Origin: Promerops cafer
Lineage: Eukaryota > Chordata > Aves > Passeriformes > Nectariniidae
Direction of reading: 5' to 3'
NCBI GenBank assembly: GCA_013398275.1
Contig: VZSE01008355.1
Coordinates: forward strand, 128,698 to 192,697
Length of the DNA stretch: 64,000 bases
In this document: in pieces, positions 22,491 through 61,584 of the stretch
Layout: the number at the start of each line of letters is the position of its first letter
Position numbering within the stretch: position 1 is the stretch's first letter
Translations under genes and position numbers: made by a program
Notes under the pieces: model-generated
What the model was told of the DNA's origin: nothing
Database searches by the model: none
What the model saw: only the letters and a program-made list of their open reading frames with translations

Positions 22491-23469
22491 GTCTTTAAAA
22501 CTGGTGTTTTGTCACTGATTCCAGTCTCTTCAGCAAAAATCTGTTTGCATCAGCAGGGACTTCACAGGAGGGCAATAAAGCAGCTATTCTCTACTTTTAA
22601 AGTCACACACAGCCCCAAAAAGAACCCACTCCTGCCCAAACACCCCCAAACTATGCACCCACATTTGCAGTTCAGCAGTCCTGAATTTTACTCCCTAACA
22701 AGGGCACAAGTGCCATCTGTATGTCAGTCAGACAAAGGTATTTATTCCCTTGGAAGCTCTGATTAGGGTCAGGGCATTGGTGTGGAGAGAAGGGAAAAGG
22801 AGCGTGAGCATGCAGTTTATTTATTATTTTTTGTCTACCAGCCAGTATAACAGGCTGAGAGCCATTCTTTTCTACCTCCCTTGGCAGAGCAAGGAGCTAG
22901 GGTTAGTACTTCCCCACTCTTTCCTGTAATGAGCTGATTTGGTTTTTTTAGAGGGTTTTTTTTGGTTGTAAAGCCCCCTTTACTCCAGTGTCACGCGCTC
23001 GGCAGCTCTCATGATGCACGCAGGCATCACAGAGGTTTATTCTGTGCGTGACAAAGGACAATCACCCTTGAGAAAACTCTGCTCACAACCCTGCTTCCAC
23101 AGCTCCCAAAAGCCATGAAACGAGGGCCTTTTCATTCTCTTATCACTGGGCATCTCACTGCTTGGTTTCTGCGTGTTGCTGCACATAACAACACACGGAG
23201 CGTGCGGATCCAAACCTTGGAGTTTGATTGACAGCAAATTCGCACACTGAGCTCACATCAACACCTCTCCCTTTACAGGTAACAGAGCACAGATTCTGTG
23301 CAATAATCACTAATTAGTGAACAGCCCTGCAGCCAGCCTCAGCCTGCCATCAGTTCAGCACAGCAGGCTGAGCGTGTATTCTCTCACATATTTATTAGCT
23401 GTACTTCCAGTGTGCCTCGTTACCCCTCAGGGCCCTCTTTCCCCCCACTTTTGAATCCCTTTCTTTATG

Positions 23470-23838
23470 CTGAGAATGTTGGGACTGTTCAGCCTGGGGA
23501 GGAGAAGGTTGTGTGGAGACCTCAGAGCAGCTTCAGTGCCTGAAGGGCTACAGGGACAGTTCATGAGGAACTGGAGTGACAGGAGAAGGGGGAGTGGGTA
23601 CAAACTGAAAGACAGCAGGTTTAGTTTAGGTATTAGGAAGGAATTGTTCCCTGGCAGGGTGGGCAGGCCCTGGCACAGGGTGCCCAGAGCAGCTGGGGCT
23701 GCCCCTGGATCCCTGGCAGTGCCCAAGGCCAGGCTGGACACTGGGGCTGGAGCAGCCTGGGACAGTGGAAGGTGTCCCTGCCATGGCAGGGGGTGGAACT
23801 GGGTGATCTTTAAGGTCCCTTTCAACCCAAACCATTCC
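23470..23838 (+). repeat. CR1 3' fragment, plus orientation
   Basis: Contains the sense CR1 landmarks: ttcagcctggggaggagaag, a central portion with cctggcacagggtgcccagagcagctgg, and a 3' end reading aactgggtgatctttaaggtccctttcaaccc. The central 130 bases are nearly identical to the copy at 24836-25146. Confidence 0.9.
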
Positions 23839-24097
23839 ATGGTAACCAGGAACAGGACAAGAGGCCTCAGGCTGTGCCGGGGGAGGGTCAGGTTAGACAT
23901 CAGGGAGAATTCCTTCACAGAAAGGGCAGTCAGGCATTGGGAGGGAGCTTTGGAGTGCCCATCCCTGGAGGTGTCCAAGGAAGGCCTGGACGTGGCACTC
24001 AGAGCTCTGGGCTGGGGACAAGGTGGGGATCAGGCACAGTTTGGACTCGATGATCTCGGAGGTCTTTTCCAGCCTAAAACAATTCTGTGATTTGACA
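23839..24097 (+). repeat. Second CR1 3' fragment abutting the first
   Basis: A different CR1 subfamily end begins directly after the previous one: gaacaggacaagaggcctca, then gtgtccaaggaaggcctgga, and finally ttggactcgatgatctcggaggtcttttcc followed by aattctgtga. It shares its internal block with the copy at 61585-61850. Confidence 0.88.
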
Positions 24098-24835
24098 TTC
24101 ACTAAACATGAAAGATCCAAGTCCTGGAGACCCCGAGGCTCCCCTGAGCTCTGTGCAAAGCTGTGCTGGGAGAGGCACTGAGATGAGCACGTGAGGGGAA
24201 GGCTGGCAGAGCTGGCTGGTGTCTGCTCTCATGAACAACACCCTGCACGTCAATCCCCACGCCACAGCGCTGGCAAACGAGCCAGAGCTTGTGCTGCCTC
24301 CTTCCTCGAGCTTCCATGGCCCAACAGGGCACACCTAAGGCTCAGGTGGGCAGGAGAGGGGTGGGAATCTGTAGAAAAGGAGCATCGCTTTTTTCTCCTA
24401 ACTTGAACTCCTCATTCTGCCATTACTACTCTTTTTTTTTCCCTGAAATACGTTCCAGAATTGGAATCTACAAGTAAACAGAAAAACACAGGACGGCAAA
24501 GATATTAGGACTGAAAAACTTGGCTTTAAATGAAATAAACCTCCAAACCCAGTAGTTTTTCTTGCTTTTCGTATCAGCTGCTCTAGACATTGCACCCAAT
24601 AATCAGCTTTTCCAAAGTGTCAGCAACTAACCAGGCACTGTAATTGGCCAACACAGCTCCTGAATAAAGCAGGAATACAAGGGCATTACACCCCAAATGT
24701 TGATGGAATTCTCATTCTAGGGGTGACACTGAAATCTCCAGGACACCTTCTGCTCAGATATTGGGAATTTAGCAACAATGAGCTTGGACCCTTTGGATGA
24801 GTGATCCAATGTTTGAGCCATCATCAGCTGTGCAG

Positions 24836-25146
24836 GAGAGCTGGAAAGGGACTTTTTATAAGGGTATGTAGTGACAGAAGGGGGAATGGCTCTGAACTGA
24901 AAGAAGGTAGGGTTAGGTTTGGTATTAAGAAGAAATTCTTCTCTGTGAGGGTGGGCAGGCCCTGGCACAGGGTGCCCAGAGCAGCTGGGGCTGCCCCTGG
25001 ATCCCTGGCAGTGCCCAAGGCCAGGTTGGACACTGGGGCTTGGAGCAACCTGGGACAGTGGAAGGTGTCCCTGCCATGGCAGGGGGTAGAACTGGATGAT
25101 TTTTAAAGTCCTTTCCAAACAGAGCCATTCTGAGAGATTTAAGATT
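24836..25146 (+). repeat. CR1 3' fragment, plus orientation
   Basis: Same subfamily as 23470-23838: ggcaggccctggcacagggtgcccagagcagctggggctgcccctggatccc is shared word for word, ending with aactggatgatttttaaagtcctttccaa and attctgagag. Confidence 0.9.
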
Positions 25147-25149
25147 CTA

Positions 25150-28100
25150 CTGCAGGATCCTGTCTGAACTGAGATGGCAGCAGTACAGATGCAGAACAGC
25201 CCTGCAGCACCCAGGAAAGAAAATAAATCCAGAAGAGTTTTCTCAAAGCATCTTAGGGCAAGAAACATCCTTTCCAACCACGGCTGCACTGATTTTTTAA
25301 CAGCTTCCTGCCATGAAGAGTGCAAAATCAACACTCAAGACAATCAAGACAAGTTGATGAGAAACACGACAGAAATGTTTTTTTCCTTTATCCTGCTGCC
25401 ACCATGAGACTTTGGGTTTGCTGTAGGGCAAAAGCCCCTATGTGGAAACAAACCTTGGTAATTAATTTCAGAGATTCAAGTCACTTGGCTGCATGTCTGT
25501 CTCCAAAACTGCTTTTCAAGCAGAGCTTTGCTGTGCATCGTGGTGTGGATGAGCAGATCCTCCTCCCATGTTCATCTCCTTGTACAGATGAGGCCAACCA
25601 CGAGAGGGCCAAGCATACAAGGGTTAAAGAGTTTCCAACAGGTACACCCAAATCAAGAATAAATGCCAGGCCAAAAGGAATCAGGAGTGCAAAGAGCACC
25701 AAGGAAATCTCATCACTGGCCAGGAATTCACAGAGGTGTTTACCCCACGCACTTGCATGGGGTACCTATAGTTTGGATACAACTGTCACTTGGATGTGTG
25801 GTATTTATTCCATTCCTGGTTTTCCACATGAGAAACTGAGACACCTTTGTGTATGCAGAACAAATCACTGACAACCTGGCATGGAATTCAGTTCTTGAAA
25901 TAAATCCAACTGTTACCTGGATGTTAACTTCAGGCAATCTCTGGAACAATAAAAGAGTACAGAAATGTGGCTGGTTAGACTGGCAGGAGACTGGCTGGTG
26001 GGTTTCTGCAAAAATACTCACTTTTCATAGTGCCACAGTTTAAAAAAAAAAAAATAGTTTTAGAAAGCATAGTAACACCTGATACAGTCAATTCTCCTGA
26101 GAGAACTCAGCACAGCGACCATGAAAGATTCAATCTCTTTTGCTTTCTGTTATTGCCAGTAACAAGCTACAGAATATTTTAGAATGCTACCCTGTGTTTC
26201 TATAATTTGGGATGTACAAAGTTCCGCGGGATGAGGGTTAATTTTATTGCTTTTGGGGCATATCTGAGAGATTTGAAGGAAAAAATGTTTGATATCTTGA
26301 TTAAGGAACAGTAAAGAATAACACTGGCAGAGAAGGGGTTCTGTACCTCGATGCTCCTTTACTTCAGAGCCCAGTGTGCCACAGACAGCATTCAATTAAA
26401 TAATAGTCTTAGCAATAAACAATGACAATACACAGAACACCACACAACATCACTCCTTTGGCTCAAAGTAATTCCAGTTTGTGACTGAACAGCCGTTACG
26501 CAAAAATCTCCAACACGTGGCTGAAAACAATAAAGGCTTCACATCCTACAGCTGAAAAGGCAGGGAACAAACTGGCAGAGGAAATTTAGATTGCACATCC
26601 CTTAAGGAGTGGTTTTATTTCTTGTGCAGTTTGAAAACAGCATCAGTACAACTTTGGTATTCACCTGGAAAAGGCTTAGTTGGGAGAGCAGTCGCTGCCT
26701 GTCCAAGGGAAGTTCTGTCTGAAAAGGCAGAAATTTCCAACGTCTCCAAACAAAACCATTTGAAACAAAAAGCAAACAGAATCATTTGTTCTGGATTTTT
26801 TGTTTTTCTCATGGTGCAGCACACCCAAGATACAGTTGTTTTCTCATAGGGATGTTAATAACAGGAGTAATAATAAAATGATGCTGGGAGATGATGAGGC
26901 ACCACAGCAAGAGCTGTGGAGAAAGTCACAACCCTGTCTCAAAGGAGTGCTCTGGGAAGATCAGCTTTTAGAGAGCTTTCTATTGCCTGGTCTAACCAAA
27001 GCCTTTCCAGTGGTTGTATTTTCCTCTCCTGAACATTATTTAAGGTAATTTTTACAGTAAGAACAATCACCCACTGGAACAACCTTCCCAGAGTTGTGTC
27101 ACTGGAGGTTTAAAAGATGCAATTAGACAGGTGAATGATGATTTATGGTTCTATCACCTCACCTATGCTCCCTTTCCCCCCAAAAAAGGCTGGATCAGAT
27201 CAATCATCTTTTGAGGTGCCTTCCAGCCTGGGCTGTTCTATGATTTTGGGGATGCTGAGAGACTGAAGAGGGACATTTCTATGTGAAAACCAGCATGCAA
27301 GCACTTACTGCAGGATCATTCCTTCTAAAATCACCTGGAATCAACCCCTGCCAGAAAGGCAAGATCCTACTGCCTGGATGAGGTTACAGGCAGCATGGGA
27401 GGGATGCCAAACCCCATGAGAGTACAGAAAACCAGGGCATTAGGATTAGGATTAGGATAGAGATCTGGTGAAGCCAGAGAGGTCTCTAAAGGTTGATTTC
27501 CTCTGAGTGCAACTCTTACCAAACAGGAAATTATGTGTTAAAATGATGCAGGTTGATTCAATGCAGCACAAATGCCACTGTAAGTAGTATCAACATGGAG
27601 TCCATCTGCTCTGCTAAGGCAAAAAAACTCTTCCTCCCCAATTAAAAGCCCAATCACCATTTACATGTGTCTCAACAAAACTTTGATTGTGCAAAAATTC
27701 TGTATTTACCATAACAACTCAACCTAGGAGCTCTCCATTTGCTTTCCTTCCCTTTTTTCCCCTTTTTCCACAGTACCCTGCCAAAAGATAATGTGCCTTT
27801 ACCAATTAGGCACCAAACACAGGGGAAAAAAAAAGTTTCAAGTACATAAACAATGTATTTCATAAATAAAACCTGGGTTCCTCTTGCCCAGTGGTTTGGT
27901 GTGAAACAAGCATTTGTGGACAGGACAGCTGAGGAGAAACTGAACTAGCTCAAGCCAGTGGTGAAATCCACTGTACTCAGGATATTGAGAGGCTAAAACA
28001 TTACAAGATCTCACAGTATTTGTATGAAAAGTACCTAAGGAAGACAGAAGTGAGCAGGGAATGAAAAATTCTCTTTCCCACACCACTAAAAGGTACCTTT

Positions 28101-28640
28101 CTTTCTGATATGCATCCTTGCCCCATCAAATACTGGTCCCTCCCTTGCAGGTATTTTATAGACCTGCTGACATTTAAATAAAAGTAGTTCTGCTCCTCTG
28201 ACACACAAAATCTGTCAGCAGAAACCCCTTTCCTATCCCTGTCCTGCAGCTTTACACAAAGCCTGGTATACCTGGTATATCTGGACACAGCCATGGCACC
28301 AAGAAAACAACTGGAGGTTAATTTTAATATCCAGACATTTATATTTTGGGAGAACTTGTTGTAGAGATTGTAAGGCAACCTTCAGGGGTCAAGTAGTCCA
28401 TGTTAACAGAGACTTTCAAAGCTGAAGTCGTTCCTACTCCTATTTCTGCTAAAACATAGAACTTTTTCATAAATACGGTAAGCACAGACAGGATTTTTAC
28501 AACCACCAATCCATCCTGTCAGACACAGCAGCTGCTTTATTCTCAGGGAAAGAAAACCCTTCAGCACAGCTCTGTGGCTCAGTCTGCTGCCCCAAAGGAC
28601 CTTGGTTCTGCAGCCACAGCGGGGTTTGCCCTTCAGGATT
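25150..28640. other. Intergenic sequence, mostly unassigned
   Basis: No gene is supported. It includes one old CR1 piece (annotated separately) and a short (ATTAGG)n patch near 27437-27460. The larger open frames (for example 25320-25871 plus) carry no recognisable domain. Confidence 0.5.
27046..27245 (+). repeat. Old CR1 3' fragment, plus orientation
   Basis: Recognisable pieces: ccactggaacaaccttcccagagttgtg, then aggctggatcagatcaatc and gaggtgccttccagcctgggctgttctatgat. Diverged and interrupted by an A/C-rich insertion, as expected of an old copy. Confidence 0.65.
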
Positions 28641-28652
28641 TCAAGCAACAGC

Positions 28653-28696
28653 ATTATATATATATATATATGCATATTTTATATATATATATATGT
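28653..28696. repeat. (TA)n microsatellite
   Basis: Two TA runs separated by tgcatattt. A similar TA/TG array lies on the other side of the nearby gap. Confidence 0.9.
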
Positions 28697-28899
28697 AATT
28701 GATTCCTTTTTGCTACCAGCTCATTTTCCCTGTGGGAATAACACTATCTTCTTGACATGCAGAAGTCCAGACTGCACATCCATGGATGGAGAAGGGAATG
28801 AAGGGGTTCTGTCAGCAGAGACGTGTTTGACCCAACCCACGATTTGCATCCCCAGCAGTCAGGCAAGCCTCGCCCATTATACACTGAGGCACACTGACT

Positions 28900-29017
28900 N
28901 NNNNNNNNNNNNNNNNNNNNNNNNNNNNNNNNNNNNNNNNNNNNNNNNNNNNNNNNNNNNNNNNNNNNNNNNNNNNNNNNNNNNNNNNNNNNNNNNNNNN
29001 NNNNNNNNNNNNNNNNN
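28900..29017. other. Assembly gap (118 N)
   Basis: A run of unknown bases. It lies just beyond the proposed PRDM15 3' end and is bracketed by TA-rich arrays within about 200 bases on each side. Confidence 0.99.
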
Positions 29018-29160
29018 ATAAATTTTGGAAACAGAAGGAACAGAATCCAGACGTTTTTTCCATGAGAAGGGGCAACGTGGGGATGAAAAAATTAATGAAT
29101 CGTGTTGGTAACTGTTTTTCACACAAATACTCACCAGGAACACACAGCAAAATACAAAGG

Positions 29161-29196
29161 CTATATATATATATATGTATATGTATATATATATAA
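29161..29196. repeat. (TA)n/(TATG)n microsatellite
   Basis: Alternating TA with interspersed TG; close to the proposed PRDM15 polyadenylation signal. Confidence 0.9.
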
Positions 29197-29216
29197 AAAG
29201 AATGCTTTCCCAAATG

Positions 29217-29222
29217 TTTATT
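29217..29222 (-). terminator. PRDM15: Candidate PRDM15 polyadenylation signal
   Basis: The plus-strand TTTATT gives AATAAA on the coding strand. It is the first such hexamer after the PRDM15 stop codon, about 900 bases downstream, so the 3' UTR would be roughly 29200-30119. Alternative, longer 3' ends (another AATAAA near 28535) are possible. Confidence 0.45.
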
Positions 29223-30119
29223 ACACGATGAAATAAGTCTAATTGAAAAAAATTCACATCCTGAACTTCATCAAAGGGAACTGATTGCTCTTCAGGCCTA
29301 TTACCCAAAAGCAAGATTGAAAGAGCGAGTTTGAAAAATTACACAAAACTGTATCACATTCTTCTTTCAGTTTGTAATTGGTTTGATTGAAACTTGACTA
29401 GAAGACCATAAAAGTTTGCTTCAGCATTAGACCAGCTCTGGCTCAAGTAGCACTAATGCTGTCTGATGGGTACAGGGCTTTTCCCGTGACTAAAATGGAA
29501 ATAATTGGTAATATTTTCTTCCACACCACACTCATGCCCACCCTAAACCCCCAAATTCCACCTACTTTACCGATGTTGTTAGATACAAGACCTAAAGAAG
29601 ATAAGAAACAAAGACAATTCTTGTTTTGCCCCTTTGTGTTTTCACATTTCAGTCTCTACCACCTGACCACAAGGACATTCCACCCACTGTGAACAAGGTC
29701 TTCAGATGTCATTTCCAGACTTGGAAAGAAGTGACATGGTATGGCTGAAAGGGTTTTTGTACGTGACAAGTGCCACAAAATTTAGGATTTCCCTGCTTTG
29801 GTTAAGGTGTGTGATGATGCACCTGTGAAATCTCAATCTTAGTGCACAACTGCAAGGGGCTGCTAAATTTGTGGTGAGATTTTTTTTTCCCCCTTTCTGT
29901 TTTTTTTTTAAGACAGTGCAAGGTCTAGAGACAGCGTGAGAATCTCAGACTGGGGTGTTGCAGGGTGATCTGCCAATTTCAGCTTAAATTTCACTGTATA
30001 AACATTTTCCCATCTCTGTTTGGTATCCAGCAAACAATCCTATTAGAAATTTTCCAAAGGTCCGTGTGGTTTTTCGTGTCTCTGAGTACTGTCCATGCCA
30101 GCACTTCCCCAAGTATAAA
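29223..30119 (-). other. PRDM15: Probable PRDM15 3' UTR
   Basis: The sequence between the stop codon and the first AATAAA has no competing gene, mobile element or other exon. Assignment as 3' UTR is by position only. Confidence 0.5.
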
Positions 30120-57153
<27,034 letters not shown>

Positions 57154-57163
57154 TATTTTAAAC

Positions 57164-60100
57164 CTGCCAAAATACAAAAGACAAAGTTAGTTCTGAATTG
57201 ACTTTTACTTTCCATAACATACAAACAACCCTTAGTGAAGTAATGATGCTGACTGACTCAGAGCCCACCCAAACACATTAATGTCCCTGCAGAAGTATCA
57301 ATGGAAAATTAAAGAGACTAAAGTTGTTAAAAAGCTCCAGAGATGCTGTATCATTACATGTGTTGCAGGCACCACTACCAAGAAGTCTCAAAGTCTGTGG
57401 GTTCTCAGGCATTTCTCTGTGGGGAAATGCTGTCTCCTGCTGTTCCCCATCTCTGATAAACTTCCAGCCACTCCTGCATCCCCTGCTGAAAAGCTCCTGT
57501 GGAGCCTCAGAACATGCAGGGCCAGAGGATAATCCAGGTCAGCAGCAACCACTGCAGGAACAAGGCCCAGTGCAACATTTTATTGAACTGTAGCTTAAAA
57601 AAGTTATCTCTGAAGGGCAGATTACTTACTTAATAAACACAGTAATCTTAAAAACCTAAAAACTGCAGATACAGTCACAGATCTCAGAGGCAAAGGTATA
57701 TTGTGGTACTGAGCACCAGAAAACCTGGGGAAATAAAATCCGGCCTCTGTCACTGGCCTTCCACAAAATGGTAGCTGACCAATTTGATTTCACAGTTAAA
57801 TAAGGTTAATCTATATTCACTTCATTAGTGTCAGTCTGTATAAAAAACCTGCATGAACACTATTGCCCCATAACAATTAAATTACCGTTGGCAAAAAGTC
57901 TGATTATGTATGGCTAAGACCACAATACCAGCAGGACCTAGAAGAGTTTTTCCCTTTTCTACCCAAAAAACCACTCTCCTCCTCAAATATGCAATTTCCC
58001 CAATGCCCCAGAAGAGAGGCAAAGCAACACGAAGATCATGACCCAAGTCTGAGAGAGGTGAGGCTGCAAAACAGCAAGTGTATTGGCCAAGAAGAGGACA
58101 GGAAGGAATAAGAGCCTGAATCTGTGAGAGGGAGAGGAAACATGACACACCAAACTCGCAGAGCCCTGTTTGAAAATAGATAAAGCATTTGCTACTACAG
58201 CAACAAAAGCCAAGCCAGAAATGTGGGAGCACAGCCACTACTCTGGATCGGGACTCTTCAAGCACTGCCCTCCACAACTCCACCTGTCAGCAGCAGGATC
58301 CCTCCCTAGCACTCACTGCTGTAAGGGGCAAACACTCCCCATCCGAGGCACAAGCTGGGCCTTTCTTGGCTGCAGTTTTTGGGGACTAAGCTCAAATAAC
58401 AGAACAAACATTTATATGAAAACCCAATGCTGAGCATGAACAGCAATTCAGGAAATTCCCCCAAAAGCTCTTATCCTGAAAGGAAGGTGAACGATGCAAC
58501 AGGTATTTAGGAGAGTCCAAGCACAACACTGCAAAACAAGTGGTGTAACTTGATGTCAAAAATGGTTTAGCTTGCTTTTTGACCAACTCTTTTTTAAGAT
58601 ACTTTGCACCATTTTTCAAGAGGGGTATGCCCAGGTGTTTCTAGATCGTTTGTGTCCTGACAAGACTTTAATCCTAAATATGGCTGAATTAACAAATAAT
58701 GGCCTTGGTCAACGGTTCAGAGGCACAGTGCAGCCACACCACCAAAGGCATTCACCCTCCGGGACGTTGCTGTGTCGCATCCTCGGGCAAACAGCAGACT
58801 GGGGACAAGTGACATTACAGGAGCAGCAGCCCCGCCTTGTTCCAGGGGCCGTCAGATGAGAATAGCAACAGAGGGGCGGAGAAATCATCAGCCCTGTTCA
58901 AGGTGATGGGGAGCAAGCGTGAAGGGCCCTCGCAGGTGCCTCACGCAGCCTCAGGGATCTGCATTGGTGCAGCTCCCGTCTCTGCAGCAAGGACTTCTCG
59001 TGTTCCGCACGTCGCAACGCTCCTGATCCATCGCCACCCCTCGCTCCCAAACAAACACCGGAGCCTCCTTTACAATTCTGATTTACACGCTCCTCACCCA
59101 GGCGCTTCAAAACTCCTCCTCCCTGATCTCAGCTGTATTTCCCAGGAGATTTTGAAATAAACCACACGATGCCACCCGCTCCAGCTGGTAAACAGAGTCA
59201 CGATGTGCCACTCACATGATGGCACCGAAGACACGCTTCAGAATTGTTTTTGTCCTCATCTGCTGTTGCTATGGGCCACGTCTGATTCTCTTTTTTTCTT
59301 TTCAAACACTTATAACAGAAAAATACTCCATGAAGCCACTCATCCCACTGCTCCTAATTCTGTCCTTGTCTTGCAGGGATAATCAAAGCTTCCGGGAGTT
59401 CCAGGTATTTCTTACATAAAACAGAGAGCAATCATTAGCAGTCAGTGAACAGGAGAAAAGCCACACAGGAAATTAGACCAGGTACAAAACCTAATCCTGA
59501 TGGCAGTAAAAGAGCAGAAAGCCACGTTTTTTTGGCTCGTATAATTAGATGAGTGATTTTATGCCCAAGAGTAGAGCCACATAGCTATGCACAAAAATTC
59601 CAGCTGCAACACAGGCCTCTGAGCATATCTGGAACTTGAGGGAACACAAATGAAGACACTCAGGGGCTGCAGCATCACAGGTACCTGCCTGCAGCCCATG
59701 ATGTGCAAAGAATACTGTCAGGGAACCACTTGAGCTGTAAGAATTTAAGAACGGATGTAAATTCACACTTTCCCCTTATAAACTGCTGAAGAAATAAATC
59801 AGGCTCAAGTGCTAAATTGAGCCATTTTGATCTTGCTAATGGATTTTTTTTTTTAAAAAAGCAGGTCAGAAAAATCAACGGAATGCCTGAAAATCTGTGT
59901 TTGAACTTAACGATCAACAAGGTAGAATTAAAGTTACCCTTTCTTCACTCTGAGAATGGGCTTCTATGAGTGTGAATAACTTGAGAAAACAAGCAGATGG
60001 GTGCTGCACACACATATGTGGAAGGATGCGCTTAAAAACGCAGTTTTCCTCATGATGTAGTAGAACTTGTTCATGCTATTGCCCAAAGGAACTGCAGAAT

Positions 60101-60180
60101 ATCTGGTAAACTACAGCAAGGCCTTATATTTCTTTGAAAAAATTAGAGCCATTCTATTAATTATTGTTGAGGAGGGAGAC
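57164..60180 (-). other. PRDM15: PRDM15 5' intron, no exon placed
   Basis: Lies between the start-codon exon and the CpG island. A non-coding exon could be hidden here, but I could not define one from splice sites alone. Confidence 0.45.
57660..57790 (+). repeat. Possible MIR-like remnant
   Basis: gtactgagcaccagaaaacctgggg ... aatccggcctctgtcactggcc resembles the MIR body (acctgggttcaaatcccagctctgccactt). Weak but suggestive. Confidence 0.35.
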
Positions 60181-61080
60181 GATTTCTAGGCCAGTCAGGG
60201 GGGCACGGAGTAACAGAGCAGCCGGCGGGGTCTGTGCCACCTGCCCTTCCCAGCACTTCCCGCGATCGTGTGAATAAACTACATGCAAAGTTCAGTGGCC
60301 CTGAGCAGAAAACGAGCGTACTGCAGAAAATTTCACGTGTGCGAAGCCCCGCAGACCGCGGCTCTCCTCCTTTTGTCTCCTCGGGCGCCCACCGCACCCT
60401 CTCCCAGGGCACACGCCGGGGCAGGGCAGCATCCCCACACCTCCCTCCTCCTCCTCCTCCCAGCCTCTTCCCTCTGGATCACGCCCTCGCACCCCCCTCC
60501 ATCCCCACCCCCCTGCGGCCAAGCCGAGGCGCTCCCCGCTCCCGGCCCCGCATCCCCGTGGCCGCGACGGGTCCGTGCCCTGCCCGGCCGAGCCCGCGGG
60601 GATCGCTCCGCGCCCGCCCCTCAGGGACCNNNNNNNNNNNNNNNNNNNNNNNNNNNNNNNNNNNNNNNNNNNNNNNNNNNNNNNNNNNNNNNNNNNNNNN
60701 NNNNNNNNNNNNNNNNNNNNNNNNNNNNNNNNNNNNNNNNNNNNNNNNNNNNNNNNNNNNNNNNNNNNNNNNNNNNNNNNNNNNNNNNNNNNNNNNNNNN
60801 NNNNNNNNNNNNNNNNNNNNNNNNNNNNNNNNGGCATGGCGCTGCCTCACCGCCCGGGGTGCCGCCACCTGGGCCCCCTCCCGGGCGGTCCCACGGCTGA
60901 GCCCCCGCAGCCCTTGGCGGCGGCTCCCCGGGCCGGGCTGGAGGCGGGCGGTGGCCGCACTGAAGGTGGCGGAGCACCCGGGTGGCTCTGGCCGCGTTTC
61001 CCGTCTCCTCCCGGGCAGTGCCGGCCGCGGGGGAGGCGGCCCGGAGCGGGCTTGCGGAAGGGCTGGCAGAAACAGGACAG
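60180..61080 (-). promoter_or_regulatory. PRDM15: CpG island, probable PRDM15 promoter and first exon
   Basis: Dense in CpG and GC on both sides of a 203-base gap, and located 3 kb upstream of the PRDM15 start-codon exon, which itself needs an upstream exon. That makes it the best candidate promoter. Any first exon and its donor may be inside the gap. A short (CTC)n tract is at 60444-60460. Open frames across the island run through N and are not coding evidence. Confidence 0.7.
60630..60832. other. Assembly gap (203 N) in CpG island
   Basis: Unknown bases flanked by very GC-rich sequence, a typical failure point of short-read assembly. Confidence 0.99.
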
Positions 61081-61505
61081 GATCGGTTAGACTGGAAAAG
61101 ACCTCCAGGACGATCCAGTCCAAGCTATGACCCAACACCACCTTGTCCATCAGACCACGGCACTGAGTGCCACGTCCAGTGTTTCCTTAAACACATCCAG
61201 GCGTGGGGACTCCACCACGTCCCTGAGCAGCCCGTTCCAATGTTTAATCACATCAGTGAAGAAATTCTTCCTGATGTCCGACCTGACCCTCCCCTGGCAC
61301 AGCTTAGGTCATTTCTCCTGGGAACAGAGCCCAGTTCCCACCTGGCTGCACCCTCCTGTCAGGGAGTTGCAGGGAGCAGTAACATCGCCCCCGAGCCTCC
61401 TTTTCTGCAGGCTGAACACCCCCAGCTCCCTCAGCCACTCCTCAGAGGGCTTCTGCTCCACACCCTTCCCCAGCTTTGTTGTCTTTCTCTGGACAAAAGC
61501 CACCT
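61076..61505 (-). repeat. CR1 fragment, minus orientation, at island edge
   Basis: ggttagactggaaaagacctccaggacgatccagtccaa starts it, followed by gccacgtccagtgtttccttaaacacatccagg, gaagaaattcttcctgatgtccg, and cagctccctcagccactcctcag. It begins directly at the end of the CpG island. Confidence 0.92.
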
Positions 61506-61584
61506 CAGGCGCTCAGCAGGCTGTCGGCCCTGGCCGTGTACACAAATGCCTGCACCTCCTTATCCCAGCCTCAGTGGGGTTCAG

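Larger units (their letters stand above)
18670..23460. other. Intergenic sequence, no gene seen
   Basis: Mixed-composition DNA with simple repeats annotated separately. Open frames are short and lack recognisable motifs. No RNA gene was recognised. Confidence 0.55.

Noticed and set aside
23427..24090. Open frames of about 180-207 codons on both strands
   Set aside because: They lie inside two CR1 3' ends; the frames are not the CR1 reverse transcriptase and mirror each other on opposite strands.
25320..25871. 183-codon plus-strand open frame
   Set aside because: No recognisable motif and low-complexity-free but gene-unlike composition; intergenic position; a single-exon gene cannot be supported.
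27437..27460. Telomere-like repeat
   Set aside because: The unit is ATTAGG, only about three copies, and not the vertebrate TTAGGG.
28877..29314. Open frames spanning 28602-29314
   Set aside because: They cross an N gap and TA repeats.
60234..61150. Open frames of 100-300 codons across the CpG island
   Set aside because: They run through 203 N characters and GC-rich sequence in several overlapping frames on both strands; no domain is seen.
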